A stretch of DNA of 64,000 nucleotides from JAUWCL01 sp964599375 (lineage in GTDB: Bacteria > Krumholzibacteriota > Krumholzibacteriia > Krumholzibacteriales > Krumholzibacteriaceae). How positions within the stretch are numbered: the stretch's first letter is position 1; each line of letters opens with the position of its first letter. A model generated the notes under the pieces. It searched no databases, had not been told where the DNA came from, and saw only the letters and a program-made list of their open reading frames with translations. Positions 18,141 to 26,626 of this stretch are shown here, piece after piece. The stretch is from assembly GCA_964599375.1 (NCBI GenBank), contig CAZREW010000007.1, positions 1-64,000 on the forward strand, written 5' to 3'. The position numbers and the translations under genes are program-made.

Positions 18141-18878
18141 TCAGGGAAGGCCGAGTATCAGGTGGCACTGGGGTATGATCCGCACGTCCTCGAGCAGCGG
18201 CGCCGCGGCCGCCGCCATATCGAGAAGTGCCTGCGGCTCGGGCGGCTGGCTCTTGCCCGCCGGTGAAGCGGGCTGGATGACAAGAGGTATCCCCTTGTCG
18301 ACCTCGGCTATCAGGGCGATCGCCTCGCCGAATTCGTCCATGTCGGTGCCGCGGGCGACCACTATCTTGCAGAAGAGATCCTTTTTCGCGGCGGCCCTGA
18401 GCGTCTCCCTGTACGCGGGAAGGACATTGTCGCCGCCGCACAGCGAGGGGAGCTTGATATCGAGAGAGACTATGTCCACCAGCGGCAGTACCGATTCGAG
18501 ACCGGCCGTGTCGAGGCCGTTCGTCTCGAAATAGATGGGCAGTCCGCCTCTTCGTGCAAGCTCGAGAAACTCCATCAGGAACCCTGGCTGCTCGAGGGGT
18601 TCGCCTCCGGTCACGCTTATCGAGTGGGTCCCGGGCATCGCGGCGAGAGAGAGGGTAAGTGTCGCTGCCGCTTCGGGGCTGACTGGATTTTCAAGCTCGA
18701 TGTCACCGCCGGGCATCCGGCAAGTCCAGCTTTCGGCCCTCTCCTTCGAAGCGGCTGTGTCGCAGTAGGAGCATGAGAAACCGCAGCCGGAAAGCCTTAC
18801 GAAGACCTGCATCACGCCTGTGTATATCCCCTCTCCCTGGACCGAGCGGAATATCTCGTATAGCCATCCCCCTGTCAT
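18141..18878 (-). CDS. queE: 7-carboxy-7-deazaguanine synthase
   Basis: A 245-residue radical SAM enzyme that converts carboxytetrahydropterin to 7-carboxy-7-deazaguanine. The cluster motif CGFSCSYC (CX3CX2C) is near residue 31. FRSVQGEG at the N-terminus and the SVTGGEPLEQP, YFETNG and VSLDIKLPS stretches are typical. ATG at 18878 is chosen: it matches family starts and overlaps the upstream stop (ATGA). It is the last gene of the queD-queC-DUF366-queE operon. Confidence 0.93.
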   Translation of the reverse strand: MTGGWLYEIFRSVQGEGIYTGVMQVFVRLSGCGFSCSYCDTAASKERAESWTCRMPGGDIELENPVSPEAAATLTLSLAAMPGTHSISVTGGEPLEQPGFLMEFLELARRGGLPIYFETNGLDTAGLESVLPLVDIVSLDIKLPSLCGGDNVLPAYRETLRAAAKKDLFCKIVVARGTDMDEFGEAIALIAEVDKGIPLVIQPASPAGKSQPPEPQALLDMAAAAAPLLEDVRIIPQCHLILGLP

Positions 18879-19447
18879 CCAACTCCCCTTACCTTGCGTA
18901 TGGCCAAGTCTATCGACAGGCACTCCTGCCTGTACCGATCGAGGACGGCCGCCGTGAACCTGTCCTCGTCCACTCCTATCTCCGCCAGGCCTGTCGCCGG
19001 CACCGGCGCGCCTCGCGGGTCGATGTTCACGCCGCAGTGAAAGACCGTCGACACGGGCGTGACTGTAGCGATCGCGACAGTGAGCTTCTTTCCAAGCAGG
19101 TAGAGATCGTCGCCGTCTCTCGTGATCACGAGTTCCGGAGCGAGCTCCCTTATCGTCTCGCTCAGTATGCTGACGAACAGGCGCAGCCTGTAGTTCGCCT
19201 CCCTGAGGGTGCACTCGAAATGCTCGCCGATGAAATGAAGCATCTCCTCGGCGATGATGCTGCTGTGCTGCTCGGCATCCTCGATGTCGACCAGCCGCGG
19301 GCCTGTCACTGCGCAGGCTCCCCTGAAAGCCACGACCCCGTCAGCGGTGATACCCGCCTTCTCCCTTACAAAATGGCTCCTCAGCTGATCGCCGGTATAG
19401 TCGATCCGCTCCTCCAGGATCATCGTCTCAAGCATAGAGTCGTCCAC
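18875..19447 (-). CDS. DUF366-family protein in the queuosine operon
   Basis: A 190-residue protein matching my memory of the DUF366 pattern: ILEERIDYTGDQLRSHFV, AFRGACAVTG, MLHFIGEHFE, RDGDDLYLLGKKLTVAIATV and FHCGVNIDPRGAPV. No biochemical role is known to me for the family. It sits between queC and queE and is coupled to queE by ATGA, which strongly suggests a role in 7-deazaguanine metabolism or its control. Conserved His, Asp and Arg residues would suit an enzyme. No signal peptide or membrane helix is seen. Confidence 0.75.
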   Translation of the reverse strand: MDDSMLETMILEERIDYTGDQLRSHFVREKAGITADGVVAFRGACAVTGPRLVDIEDAEQHSSIIAEEMLHFIGEHFECTLREANYRLRLFVSILSETIRELAPELVITRDGDDLYLLGKKLTVAIATVTPVSTVFHCGVNIDPRGAPVPATGLAEIGVDEDRFTAAVLDRYRQECLSIDLAIRKVRGVG

Positions 19448-19517
19448 CTCCTGCCGCCGTCAGCAGTCCATCCGGCGACACGGGATAACGGGTAGCGGGG
19501 CTGCCCGGCGCGCACCG

Positions 19518-20225
19518 TCACCTGTCGTCCTCGAAGAATATCGACGCGCGCGCGCGCGTACCCCTGACAGCCTTCTTGAGCCTCGCGCACGACTCGCATC
19601 TGCCGCACATCCTCTCTCCGCCCCGGTAGCAAGACCAAATCTCATTCCACGGCAACCCGAGCTCGACTCCCCGCCGCACTACCTCCCTCTTGTCCATCTC
19701 AAGTGTCGGGCTCTCCACCCTCACGGGCGCCCCAGCACTTATCGCCAGCGCGCCGTTGACCGCGTCGACGAACTCCGCACTGTTGTCCGGAAAAGCGCCG
19801 GCCTCCTCGCTGTTGAATCCTGTGATTATCACCGACGCGCCCCGGGCGACGGCGAACGCCGCCGCGACATTGACGAATATCCCGTTGCGGTTCTCGACCC
19901 AGACCGCTCTCGATACGCGGGCCTGTTCGTCGGGATGGCCCTCGACCGGATAGTCTGGGGTCTCGTCACCGCCGGGCGTCATCGTGGACGAGGAGATGCG
20001 GCCCAGCCACCGCAGATCTATCTTCTCGAACGCAGTCCCGTAATACTTCGCGAAGGCCTTCGACGACCTTTCCTCCCTGCTCGACGGTATCTGTCCGTAA
20101 TCGAAGAAGAGCGAGAGGTCGACATCGTAGACGTCCGCGGCGATCGCCAGAGAGACGGCGGAATCGAGCCCTCCAGACAGGAGGGCGACCGCAGATTCCC
20201 TCCCTCCCTGAGCCCTATTCTCCAT
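19518..20225 (-). CDS. queC: 7-cyano-7-deazaguanine (preQ0) synthase
   Basis: A 235-residue ATP-dependent enzyme that turns carboxy-deazaguanine into preQ0. The PP-loop LLSGGLDSAV is at residue 15. The C-terminal zinc site is CYRGGERMCGRCESC. VNVAAAFAVARGASVIITGFN and GLPWNEIWSC are also characteristic. Its start overlaps the queD stop by 11 bases. Confidence 0.93.
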   Translation of the reverse strand: MENRAQGGRESAVALLSGGLDSAVSLAIAADVYDVDLSLFFDYGQIPSSREERSSKAFAKYYGTAFEKIDLRWLGRISSSTMTPGGDETPDYPVEGHPDEQARVSRAVWVENRNGIFVNVAAAFAVARGASVIITGFNSEEAGAFPDNSAEFVDAVNGALAISAGAPVRVESPTLEMDKREVVRRGVELGLPWNEIWSCYRGGERMCGRCESCARLKKAVRGTRARASIFFEDDR

Positions 20226-20595
20226 ATCTCACCATGTCCTTCGGTGTCTCCCAGAGCTCGACCTCTTTGAGCTTTCCGCCCTCGAACCTGAGCTCGTCCT
20301 CACAGATCCTGAATATCTCCGCCGCGAGGTTCTCCGACGTCGGGCTCACCCGGTCGAAAGGTGGGACGTCGTTGAGATGGATATGATCGAACCTCGGCAG
20401 GACGACCCTCTCGAGTCCCGCCTTCAGGAGGTAGTAGTCGACGGTAAGCCCCCCGGCGTCGACCCCCTCGAATTCGTAGTAGACCCGCAGGACCCAGTTG
20501 TGCCCATGCACCCGCGAGCACATCCCGTCATACGAGTCAAGGCAGTGCGAGGAAGAGAACGATATCTCAGTCGAAACAGTCCATTTCCCGGCCAT
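20215..20595 (-). CDS. queD: 6-carboxytetrahydropterin synthase
   Basis: A 126-residue QueD/PTPS-family enzyme that makes carboxytetrahydropterin from dihydroneopterin triphosphate. Zinc ligands are the His in SSSHCLDSYDG and the pair in RVHGHNW; the catalytic Cys is CSRVHGH, and ELWETPKDMVRY closes the protein. The frame opens earlier with TTG at 20646, but ATG at 20595 gives the family N-terminus, with GGAGG close upstream. It is the first gene of the que operon. Confidence 0.9.
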   Translation of the reverse strand: MAGKWTVSTEISFSSSHCLDSYDGMCSRVHGHNWVLRVYYEFEGVDAGGLTVDYYLLKAGLERVVLPRFDHIHLNDVPPFDRVSPTSENLAAEIFRICEDELRFEGGKLKEVELWETPKDMVRYGE

Positions 20596-20611
20596 GGCCC
20601 TCCGCGCGCCC

Positions 20612-20647
20612 CTTGCAGGATAAGAAATGTAACCCTTTATCTGCAAG
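20612..20647 (-). promoter_or_regulatory. Leader hairpin just upstream of queD
   Basis: On the minus strand CTTGCAG pairs with CTGCAAG, extended by ATAA with TTAT around a single bulged C, giving 11 pairs and a 13-base loop. It ends 16 bases before the queD start, close to the ribosome site. It does not fit the preQ1-I or preQ1-II consensus as I know them, so any ligand control is speculation. Confidence 0.35.
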
Positions 20648-20846
20648 CCGGTTATGCATAATGCAAACGGGGGGCGTCCACCGCGGCCTGCAGGCGCTCG
20701 TAAATGTACACCTAACCTCCCGCAGTATCAACGTTTAAAACGGCCTGAAAAAAAATCGCCGATGGTACGCATTTCGCATAAATCGGACAGGCACCGGGAT
20801 TTTTTCGGCAAAAACGATACAGGGAATCGAAAGGCGGGACCCGACC

Positions 20847-23800
20847 GTGTTTCTTACACAGGACAAGGCGCTCAAGAGAGTCGTCCAGGAACGGCTCAAG
20901 GGCGACAGGAAAAGAGCCCTGCAGAAGGCAAGAAGCGCCCTGGAGAAGTGGCCCGACGATCTGGAGATCGCGATGGAGACGATACTGCTCTGTCTCGACG
21001 TCTCCGATTTCAAGCAGGCCGTTTCCCTGATGAAGGATACGATCAGGCGCCACCCGAAATCGCGGCAGCAGCTGATCTCGATAGCACACGAGACGCTCCA
21101 CGCTTCCTTCAACCCGTTCCTCGCGAGTTTCGCCATCGAATTCCTTATAAGGTACAGGGATTTCGAATCCGCCCGCCAGACAATGAGGATGGGACCCGCT
21201 TCTTATATCGAGGACATGATCAAGCGCTCCGAGACGAGATCGAAGGGATTCAAGGAGGGCGGCCAGAAGAAATCCTCCTCATATACGGAGAACGAGATAC
21301 TGCTGGGGCTCCTCTATCTCGAATCGAAGCGCTGGGCAGACGCGGCCGAGCCTCTGGGCCGGGCGCTGAAGAGCCTGCCGGACGAATCGCAGGTCATCGG
21401 CGCCGCCCTGCTCGAGGCGGAACGCGAGTGCCGCGACAATCCACGCATTCAGTACTATCTCGGCATCGCGTCGATCCTTCTTTCTCACCCGGAGAAGGCC
21501 GAGGCGAGGTTCTTCTTCGCCCTCGAGCTCGAGGATCCGCCGGCCGACGAGATACTGAAGATCCTCGAAGCGCCGGAAGCGAGGTCGATGAACTGGATGA
21601 TGATGCAGGGCGAGGCCCTCATCGCGGCGGGCAGGGGAGCCGAGGGAACGGCCAGGATAAGAGACTACCTCGAGTCGAAGGACGGCGGATGGGACCGCAA
21701 GGAGACTCCAGGGGAGATCAACCAGCTCTTCCCCGAGCAGGTCGACAGGCAGAAGTTCGCCCTCGAGAGACTCGGGAAATTCCCGCCGGCCAGGCTCGAC
21801 GATATTGATGTCACCATCCTCTATAGCGAAATCGCCTCGGGCATGTCAAAGGTCAAGGATGCGGTGGAGGTGATCAGGTCGTATTTCGGGAATCACCGCG
21901 ATTCGGCTGCGAGGCTCGCCGGCTGGATAACCGGAAACGAAGCGGTCAGTGGGAGCGCCCCGGGACAGGAACTGCTCGCCAGGCTGAACCTGCACCTCGG
22001 CAGAGGCGAGGCCGCGGCGGCCGCGTCAGGCGCGGCTGCGGAGATGGACCCGTCACGCATACCCAGCATCATAGAGATGATCCAGATCGCGCTCGACGCC
22101 GGATTCGAGGAGAAGGCGCCGCTCCTGTCGATCCTTGCGGAGCTTTACGCCCGGGGAGGTAACGAGGAGCGGGCATCCGCGCTGATACGAGAGATGGAAT
22201 CGCAGGATACGCTCGAGAAGGACGAGCTTCTGAGGCTCTCCGGCCAGGTGATGAGGCACTGCGGGGTCAGCCTCGAAGGCGTTATTTCCAATATAGAACT
22301 CGGCATCAGGAACTCTCGCGTGGCCGAGGCGCTTCCCTACACCCTCGAGTTCTACCGCGCAGACCCAGACTCGCACCAGGCGCTGGCCGAGAGGATCGCC
22401 GGGATCGCCGAAGACGACCCGGGGGCCTGGCCCGCGCTGGCCGAGCTCAGTGAGCTCTTCGCGGCCGAGGAGGACCTCGACCGCTCGATGAGGTTCCTGC
22501 GGGCGAAGGCCCACATGAAGAGCGGGCAGATCGAGAGAGCGGTCTTCGAGTTCGACCAGCTGATGATGTTCGATGATTCGCTGCGCTCCGCGATCGCCGG
22601 CCTCTACGAGGAGACCGCCGGGGACAATCCGGATAACACGACGCTTAACCTTGCCCTGTACCAGATCTGCTTCGAGGATGGAAGTTTTGCCTCCGCCACC
22701 CGGCATCTGGGCCGGGCGATGGAGACCGACCCGGGGCAGATCCGCGACATAGTGCCGCGGTTTGAGAAGATCGTAGGGCGCGATCCCGCCAACAGGGCGG
22801 TATGGGAAGAGATGCTGGGATCGGCTATGAGGATCCGCCATTTCGACCTCGCCCGCGATCTGCTCAGGAAGGCCGTACAGACTCTCCCCGAGAACGAATC
22901 CGCCGCCCTGCACATCTTCGGGGCGAGGATCGCAGCGAGCGAGGAAAATATCGGGGATGCCCTGAAGTGCCTGGCGATGACTCTTACTTCGGCCGACGCC
23001 GATCTCGGAGCGATAAAGGCGGAACTCGGCCAGATCACGGCTAAGGAACCCTCGAACGCCGAAGCGAGATACTTGCTCGGGGAGACGCTGCTCAGGCTCG
23101 GCTCGGAGGAAGAGGCCGTAGCGGAGCTGGAAAGATGCATCGCCCTCTCCCCCGCCTATCTCGACAGGGTGGGGCAGCGCCTCCAGCAGCTGCTTCCGGT
23201 AAGCATAAAACCATGGCTCATATCGAGGATACTGGGCGAGATACACTGGGCCGGCTCGAGGCGCGACGAAGCGCTCAGATACCTCGAATCGGCTCAGAAA
23301 GGGCCTCAGGAATCGCTCCCGGATCTCGGCAGGACGCTCAAGAGGCTCCATGCAGGCTCTCCCGACGACAGGGAACTGGCTTTCATCTACGCAGGCAACC
23401 TCGCACGCACCGAGGGGTACGACGAATCGGCGGAGATCCTCGAAAGACTCATCGCCGCCGACGCCGAGATGTCCGCCGGAGCGGCTTCGGTGCTTCAGGA
23501 GATCATAGACAAGGAACCGGGGCATCTTCATGCCAACAGGCTGCTCGCAGAGATCCTCTCCAAGTCAGGGGACAACGGCAGAGCGGTCGATGCCCTGCTC
23601 CGCATCGCGGGGACAGAAAAGATCGCGCACGGGACACGTGTCGAGACTATTGAGCCCTTCCTCGAGAAATTCGGGGAAGAGCCAAGACTGCTCGTGCCCC
23701 TTGGAGGGCTCAGAAGCAGGGCGGGCGACCAGAAAGGCGGCCTCGACGACCTCGAGAAGGCGCTGTCTCTGGACGCCTCATCCGCGAAGCCGATACTCGA

Positions 23801-24728
23801 AGAGACAGCAGGCATGGAATGGCCGAAGAAATACCTGTCCCGCGGCCAGCTGCTAGAAGCAGATTGCTGCATCATGCTGGGCGACAGCGAGACCGCGTTC
23901 TCGATACTCGAGCAGGCCGACGCGGGGACACGCCCCGCACTCTCCAGGGTGATGGAGCGGTTCCGCCGCCTCATCGACGCCGGGCCACGAAAGGAGTACT
24001 ACGAGACCGCTTCCCAGCTGCTTGCCGGCGCAGGCGACACTGGGAGCGCCGAATCGATCCTGCGCGAGGGCATCGCCGCACTAGACGGCGAAGAAGCGAT
24101 CGATCTCCTGATAACTCTGGGAGGCATCTTCGAGGACGCCGGGATGGAAGAGGAAGCTGCCGGGTGTTTCAGCGAGGTCCTCGAGAACCCCGGCGACAGG
24201 CGCGGGATACTGGTGAGGATCGAGCGCGCCTGGGTCTCCTGGAAGGAAAGGGAGATCCGCAACGGTCTCGAGAGGATCGCCTCGGGGGAGGCGGACGGAC
24301 CGGAGACGGAAAGGCTCGTCCGGACGGCGATCGATACGGGCGATTTCGATTCGGCGGGCAGAATGATCGAAACCGCTGCTCCAGGCACGCTCAGGAAAAA
24401 GGTCCTCCTTGCGAGGCTTAACATGGCCTCCGGAAGTATCCTCAGCGCCCTCGCCATTGCCCGCTCGGCCGCCAGAGACGAAGTGAACGAAGATTCTATA
24501 CTTGAACTCCTATATATAGAAGGCACCGCGAACGAGCTGCTCGGCGATCCAGGAAGGGCCGCCGCCGCCTTCTCCAGGATCCTCGGGATCCGGAGCGGAT
24601 ACCGCGATACCGCGGACAGGGCGCGCACCGCTTACGCAGAGCACATCGCTTCGCAGTTTGAGGAAAGCGCCGGGTTGCTCATAGCGACCGGCGATCTCGA
24701 TCCGGATAATGGAAAGGAAAGGCCATGA
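20847..24728 (+). CDS. Very large TPR-repeat protein
   Basis: A 1293-residue soluble protein made almost entirely of helix pairs in TPR style across its whole length (for example ALEKWPDDLEIAMETILLCLDV and AEARYLLGETLLRLGSEEEAVAELERCIALSP). No signal peptide, membrane helix or enzyme domain is visible. It probably forms a long superhelical scaffold in the cytoplasm. The start is GTG at 20847. The last bases overlap the next TPR gene (ATGA), so the two are made together and may act together. Confidence 0.85.
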   Translation: MFLTQDKALKRVVQERLKGDRKRALQKARSALEKWPDDLEIAMETILLCLDVSDFKQAVSLMKDTIRRHPKSRQQLISIAHETLHASFNPFLASFAIEFLIRYRDFESARQTMRMGPASYIEDMIKRSETRSKGFKEGGQKKSSSYTENEILLGLLYLESKRWADAAEPLGRALKSLPDESQVIGAALLEAERECRDNPRIQYYLGIASILLSHPEKAEARFFFALELEDPPADEILKILEAPEARSMNWMMMQGEALIAAGRGAEGTARIRDYLESKDGGWDRKETPGEINQLFPEQVDRQKFALERLGKFPPARLDDIDVTILYSEIASGMSKVKDAVEVIRSYFGNHRDSAARLAGWITGNEAVSGSAPGQELLARLNLHLGRGEAAAAASGAAAEMDPSRIPSIIEMIQIALDAGFEEKAPLLSILAELYARGGNEERASALIREMESQDTLEKDELLRLSGQVMRHCGVSLEGVISNIELGIRNSRVAEALPYTLEFYRADPDSHQALAERIAGIAEDDPGAWPALAELSELFAAEEDLDRSMRFLRAKAHMKSGQIERAVFEFDQLMMFDDSLRSAIAGLYEETAGDNPDNTTLNLALYQICFEDGSFASATRHLGRAMETDPGQIRDIVPRFEKIVGRDPANRAVWEEMLGSAMRIRHFDLARDLLRKAVQTLPENESAALHIFGARIAASEENIGDALKCLAMTLTSADADLGAIKAELGQITAKEPSNAEARYLLGETLLRLGSEEEAVAELERCIALSPAYLDRVGQRLQQLLPVSIKPWLISRILGEIHWAGSRRDEALRYLESAQKGPQESLPDLGRTLKRLHAGSPDDRELAFIYAGNLARTEGYDESAEILERLIAADAEMSAGAASVLQEIIDKEPGHLHANRLLAEILSKSGDNGRAVDALLRIAGTEKIAHGTRVETIEPFLEKFGEEPRLLVPLGGLRSRAGDQKGGLDDLEKALSLDASSAKPILEETAGMEWPKKYLSRGQLLEADCCIMLGDSETAFSILEQADAGTRPALSRVMERFRRLIDAGPRKEYYETASQLLAGAGDTGSAESILREGIAALDGEEAIDLLITLGGIFEDAGMEEEAAGCFSEVLENPGDRRGILVRIERAWVSWKEREIRNGLERIASGEADGPETERLVRTAIDTGDFDSAGRMIETAAPGTLRKKVLLARLNMASGSILSALAIARSAARDEVNEDSILELLYIEGTANELLGDPGRAAAAFSRILGIRSGYRDTADRARTAYAEHIASQFEESAGLLIATGDLDPDNGKERP

Positions 24729-26152
24729 AGATCTGTCCTCTGATCACTCAGGTTTCGGTCCTCGAAGAGCCCCGCGACGTCATCCTCCTCGGTGAAGCCG
24801 ATGACACCGACCTCCACGACAAGGATGTCGGCGGATATGACGAGGCTGAAGAAGAGCGGGAAGACTGCGAGGACATCTTCATGAATCCCGACGTCGAGGA
24901 TTCCTCCAGCAAAGACTCCGTGAAAGATACGGATGAGGGCGACGGCGAAAGGGAATCAGGATCAGGCGAAGAGCCTCAGGCGGAAGATGCGTCCGCAGGG
25001 AATACGGCGGATGACACGGGGAGAAAGAAGGATAAAAACCATTCAGCGACCCCGGTCAGATTCGTCGCCAGGTCCACAAGCGGAGAGGTCCGCTGTCTCG
25101 GCGAGAAATGCCGTTTCCATGACGACGAACGGGGAGAATGCGGCATAGAGATGCTGCTCCGCGGCGACCGGAAGACCGGTGACGGCAACGCTGAAAAGGC
25201 GCGCGAGGCAGAGGAAAGACTCGAAGAGAGGCTGGGAGCGATCCGCGGCGATCTTGAAAAGACCTGGGACTTCCAGCAGAGGAGCACCGGCGATATACTG
25301 GGCCTGTTCAGGGAGCTCGAGCAGAAGACCACCGAGTCGGCCGGCATGCTTAGGGAATCGTTCGAGAAGAACCTCGGCGAGATCAAGGAGCTCATTTCGT
25401 CGGTCAACGAGGACAACAAGCTGATAGTGGAGTCGCTGTCCGATACCCTCGCCGAGAGAAGCGAGGACCTCGAGAGCAAGCTCAGCGAGAGCAGCGCAGG
25501 GATAGAGAGTTTCCGCGGCGAGGTCTCGAACTGGAAGGGATCCCTCGACGAGAGCATCACCAGGATCGAGAAGGATCTAGAGGAAAACAGGCGTCTGGCC
25601 CAGGAGGTCTCCCAGAACAACAGCGAGATCATGGAGATCGTCGAGAACCAGAAGAAGACGCTGGAGGAAGAGGGCGCGAGGCGCCGGACGGCCGAGGCGA
25701 AGAAGCTCAACAACGCGGGCGTCATATCTTATCACAACGGCCAGTACGAGAAGGCGCTGGACCTTTTCCGGAAGGCTGTCGAGATGGACGACAGGTTCAC
25801 CGAGGGGTACAACAACCTCGGCCTGACATACACCGAGATGAACGAGGAGGATAAGGCCACCGAGGCCTTCAAGACTGCGATCGAGCTCAATCCCGACCTG
25901 GCCGCCACCTATAACAATCTCGGGTATGTATTCTACAGGATGGGATCGTACACCGAGGCGATCGAGATGTACAACGAGGCGATCGGCCGCAGCAGCGACA
26001 GCAGCTCTGCCTATACTAACCTCGGCAACGCGTACTACAAGCTCGACCGGGTCGAAGACGCGATCGACGCCTGGCAGAAGGCGCTCGAGATCGATCCTTC
26101 GAACGAGAAGGCAAAGCGCAATCTAAAACGATTTCACGTGGAGGCGAAGTAA
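24725..26152 (+). CDS. Cys-motif, coiled-coil and TPR protein
   Basis: A 475-residue protein. MKICPL at the start carries Cys4. An acidic, low-complexity stretch covers residues 22-105, and a cluster Cys124-x4-Cys129-x9-Cys139 follows. Residues about 155-325 form a long coiled coil, and about 330-475 form four clear TPRs (YNNLGLTYTEMNEEDKATEA, YNNLGYVFYRMGSYTEAIEM). The Cys set could bind zinc or an iron-sulfur cluster. It starts within the stop of the large TPR gene and is followed by a strong terminator. Confidence 0.85.
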   Translation: MKICPLITQVSVLEEPRDVILLGEADDTDLHDKDVGGYDEAEEEREDCEDIFMNPDVEDSSSKDSVKDTDEGDGERESGSGEEPQAEDASAGNTADDTGRKKDKNHSATPVRFVARSTSGEVRCLGEKCRFHDDERGECGIEMLLRGDRKTGDGNAEKAREAEERLEERLGAIRGDLEKTWDFQQRSTGDILGLFRELEQKTTESAGMLRESFEKNLGEIKELISSVNEDNKLIVESLSDTLAERSEDLESKLSESSAGIESFRGEVSNWKGSLDESITRIEKDLEENRRLAQEVSQNNSEIMEIVENQKKTLEEEGARRRTAEAKKLNNAGVISYHNGQYEKALDLFRKAVEMDDRFTEGYNNLGLTYTEMNEEDKATEAFKTAIELNPDLAATYNNLGYVFYRMGSYTEAIEMYNEAIGRSSDSSSAYTNLGNAYYKLDRVEDAIDAWQKALEIDPSNEKAKRNLKRFHVEAK

Positions 26153-26156
26153 GACA

Positions 26157-26190
26157 GGGCCGCGGCCTCCCGGGCCGCGGCCCCTTTGAT
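26157..26190 (+). terminator. Rho-independent terminator after the TPR operon
   Basis: A perfect 11-base stem (26157-26167 with 26173-26183) of G and C, loop TCCCG, then CTTTGAT. It lies 5 bases after the stop codon of the TPR gene. A T-run of only three makes it a moderate intrinsic terminator, but the stem is very stable. Confidence 0.6.
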
Positions 26191-26197
26191 ATCACCG

Positions 26198-26221
26198 GGG
26201 GACCGGACCTGTCCGGTCCCC
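26198..26221. terminator. Second hairpin between convergent genes
   Basis: A 10-base stem GGGGACCGGA with TCCGGTCCCC and loop CCTG, followed on the plus strand by TTTCTATT. It lies 3 bases from the stop of the leftward cold shock gene and could end transcription from either side. Confidence 0.5.
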
Positions 26222-26224
26222 TTT

Positions 26225-26434
26225 CTATTCCATTCTCCTGACGTTCTTCGCCTCAGGGCCCCGTTCTCCCTCGCTGAGATCGAACTCGACGTCCTCTCCC
26301 TCACTGAGGGTCCTGAATCCCTCACCCAATATATCAGAGTAGTGGACGTATACTTCGTTGCCTCCATCTGCCGGGCGGATGAAGCCGTAGCCCCTGTTCT
26401 CGTTGAACCACTTGACCTTGCCTCTCTCGGACAA
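26225..26434 (-). CDS. csp: Cold shock protein (CspA family)
   Basis: A 69-residue single cold-shock domain that binds single-stranded RNA or DNA. RNP1 is RGYGFI and RNP2 is VYVHYSDI; the opening GKVKWFNENRG is typical. The start is an unusual TTG at 26434, supported by GGAGG six bases upstream and by the match to the family N-terminus. Confidence 0.93.
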   Translation of the reverse strand: MSERGKVKWFNENRGYGFIRPADGGNEVYVHYSDILGEGFRTLSEGEDVEFDLSEGERGPEAKNVRRME

Positions 26435-26537
26435 TCCTGACCTCCGCCTCGACGGGCCGTTTATGCATCACTGCGGGCGAAAGGCGATGATAGCACGGGC
26501 CACGGCCATTTTCAAGCCCTGATATCCTTATTTTTCA

Positions 26538-26554
26538 GGCATTTATCTAATGCC
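26538..26554. promoter_or_regulatory. Inverted repeat upstream of the FHA operon promoter
   Basis: GGCATT and AATGCC separated by TATCT, about 15 bases upstream of the -24 element of the FHA operon. It could be a protein-binding site or a weak terminator for readthrough RNA. The role is inferred from position only. Confidence 0.3.
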
Positions 26555-26568
26555 GGAGGCGCCGGGCT

Positions 26569-26584
26569 TTGGCATTTTTCTTGC
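26569..26584 (+). promoter_or_regulatory. Sigma-54 (-24/-12) promoter of the FHA-phosphoesterase-kinase operon
   Basis: TTGGCA, six bases TTTTTC, then TTGC place the invariant GG (26571-26572) and GC (26583-26584) exactly ten bases apart, as RpoN promoters require. The predicted RNA start is about 26596, upstream of the ATG at 26627 and downstream of the GTG at 26585, so it also helps choose the gene start. Confidence 0.65.
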
Positions 26585-26626
26585 GTGAATGTTTCCGGAG
26601 GATTACTCGGAAAGGATAATAAGGTC

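Noticed and set aside
20596..20646. Upstream TTG start for queD
   Set aside because: It falls inside the leader hairpin and adds residues absent from the family.
20648..20846. preQ1 riboswitch between queD and the TPR gene
   Set aside because: I looked for the class I and II core sequences on the minus strand and did not find them; only a simple hairpin remains.
20654..21808. 384-residue frame overlapping the large TPR gene
   Set aside because: Arg/Gly/Pro-rich shadow in another frame; the TPR frame is clearly the coding one.
22053..23531. 492-residue minus-strand frame inside the large TPR gene
   Set aside because: Antisense shadow without a family match, opposite clear TPR repeats.
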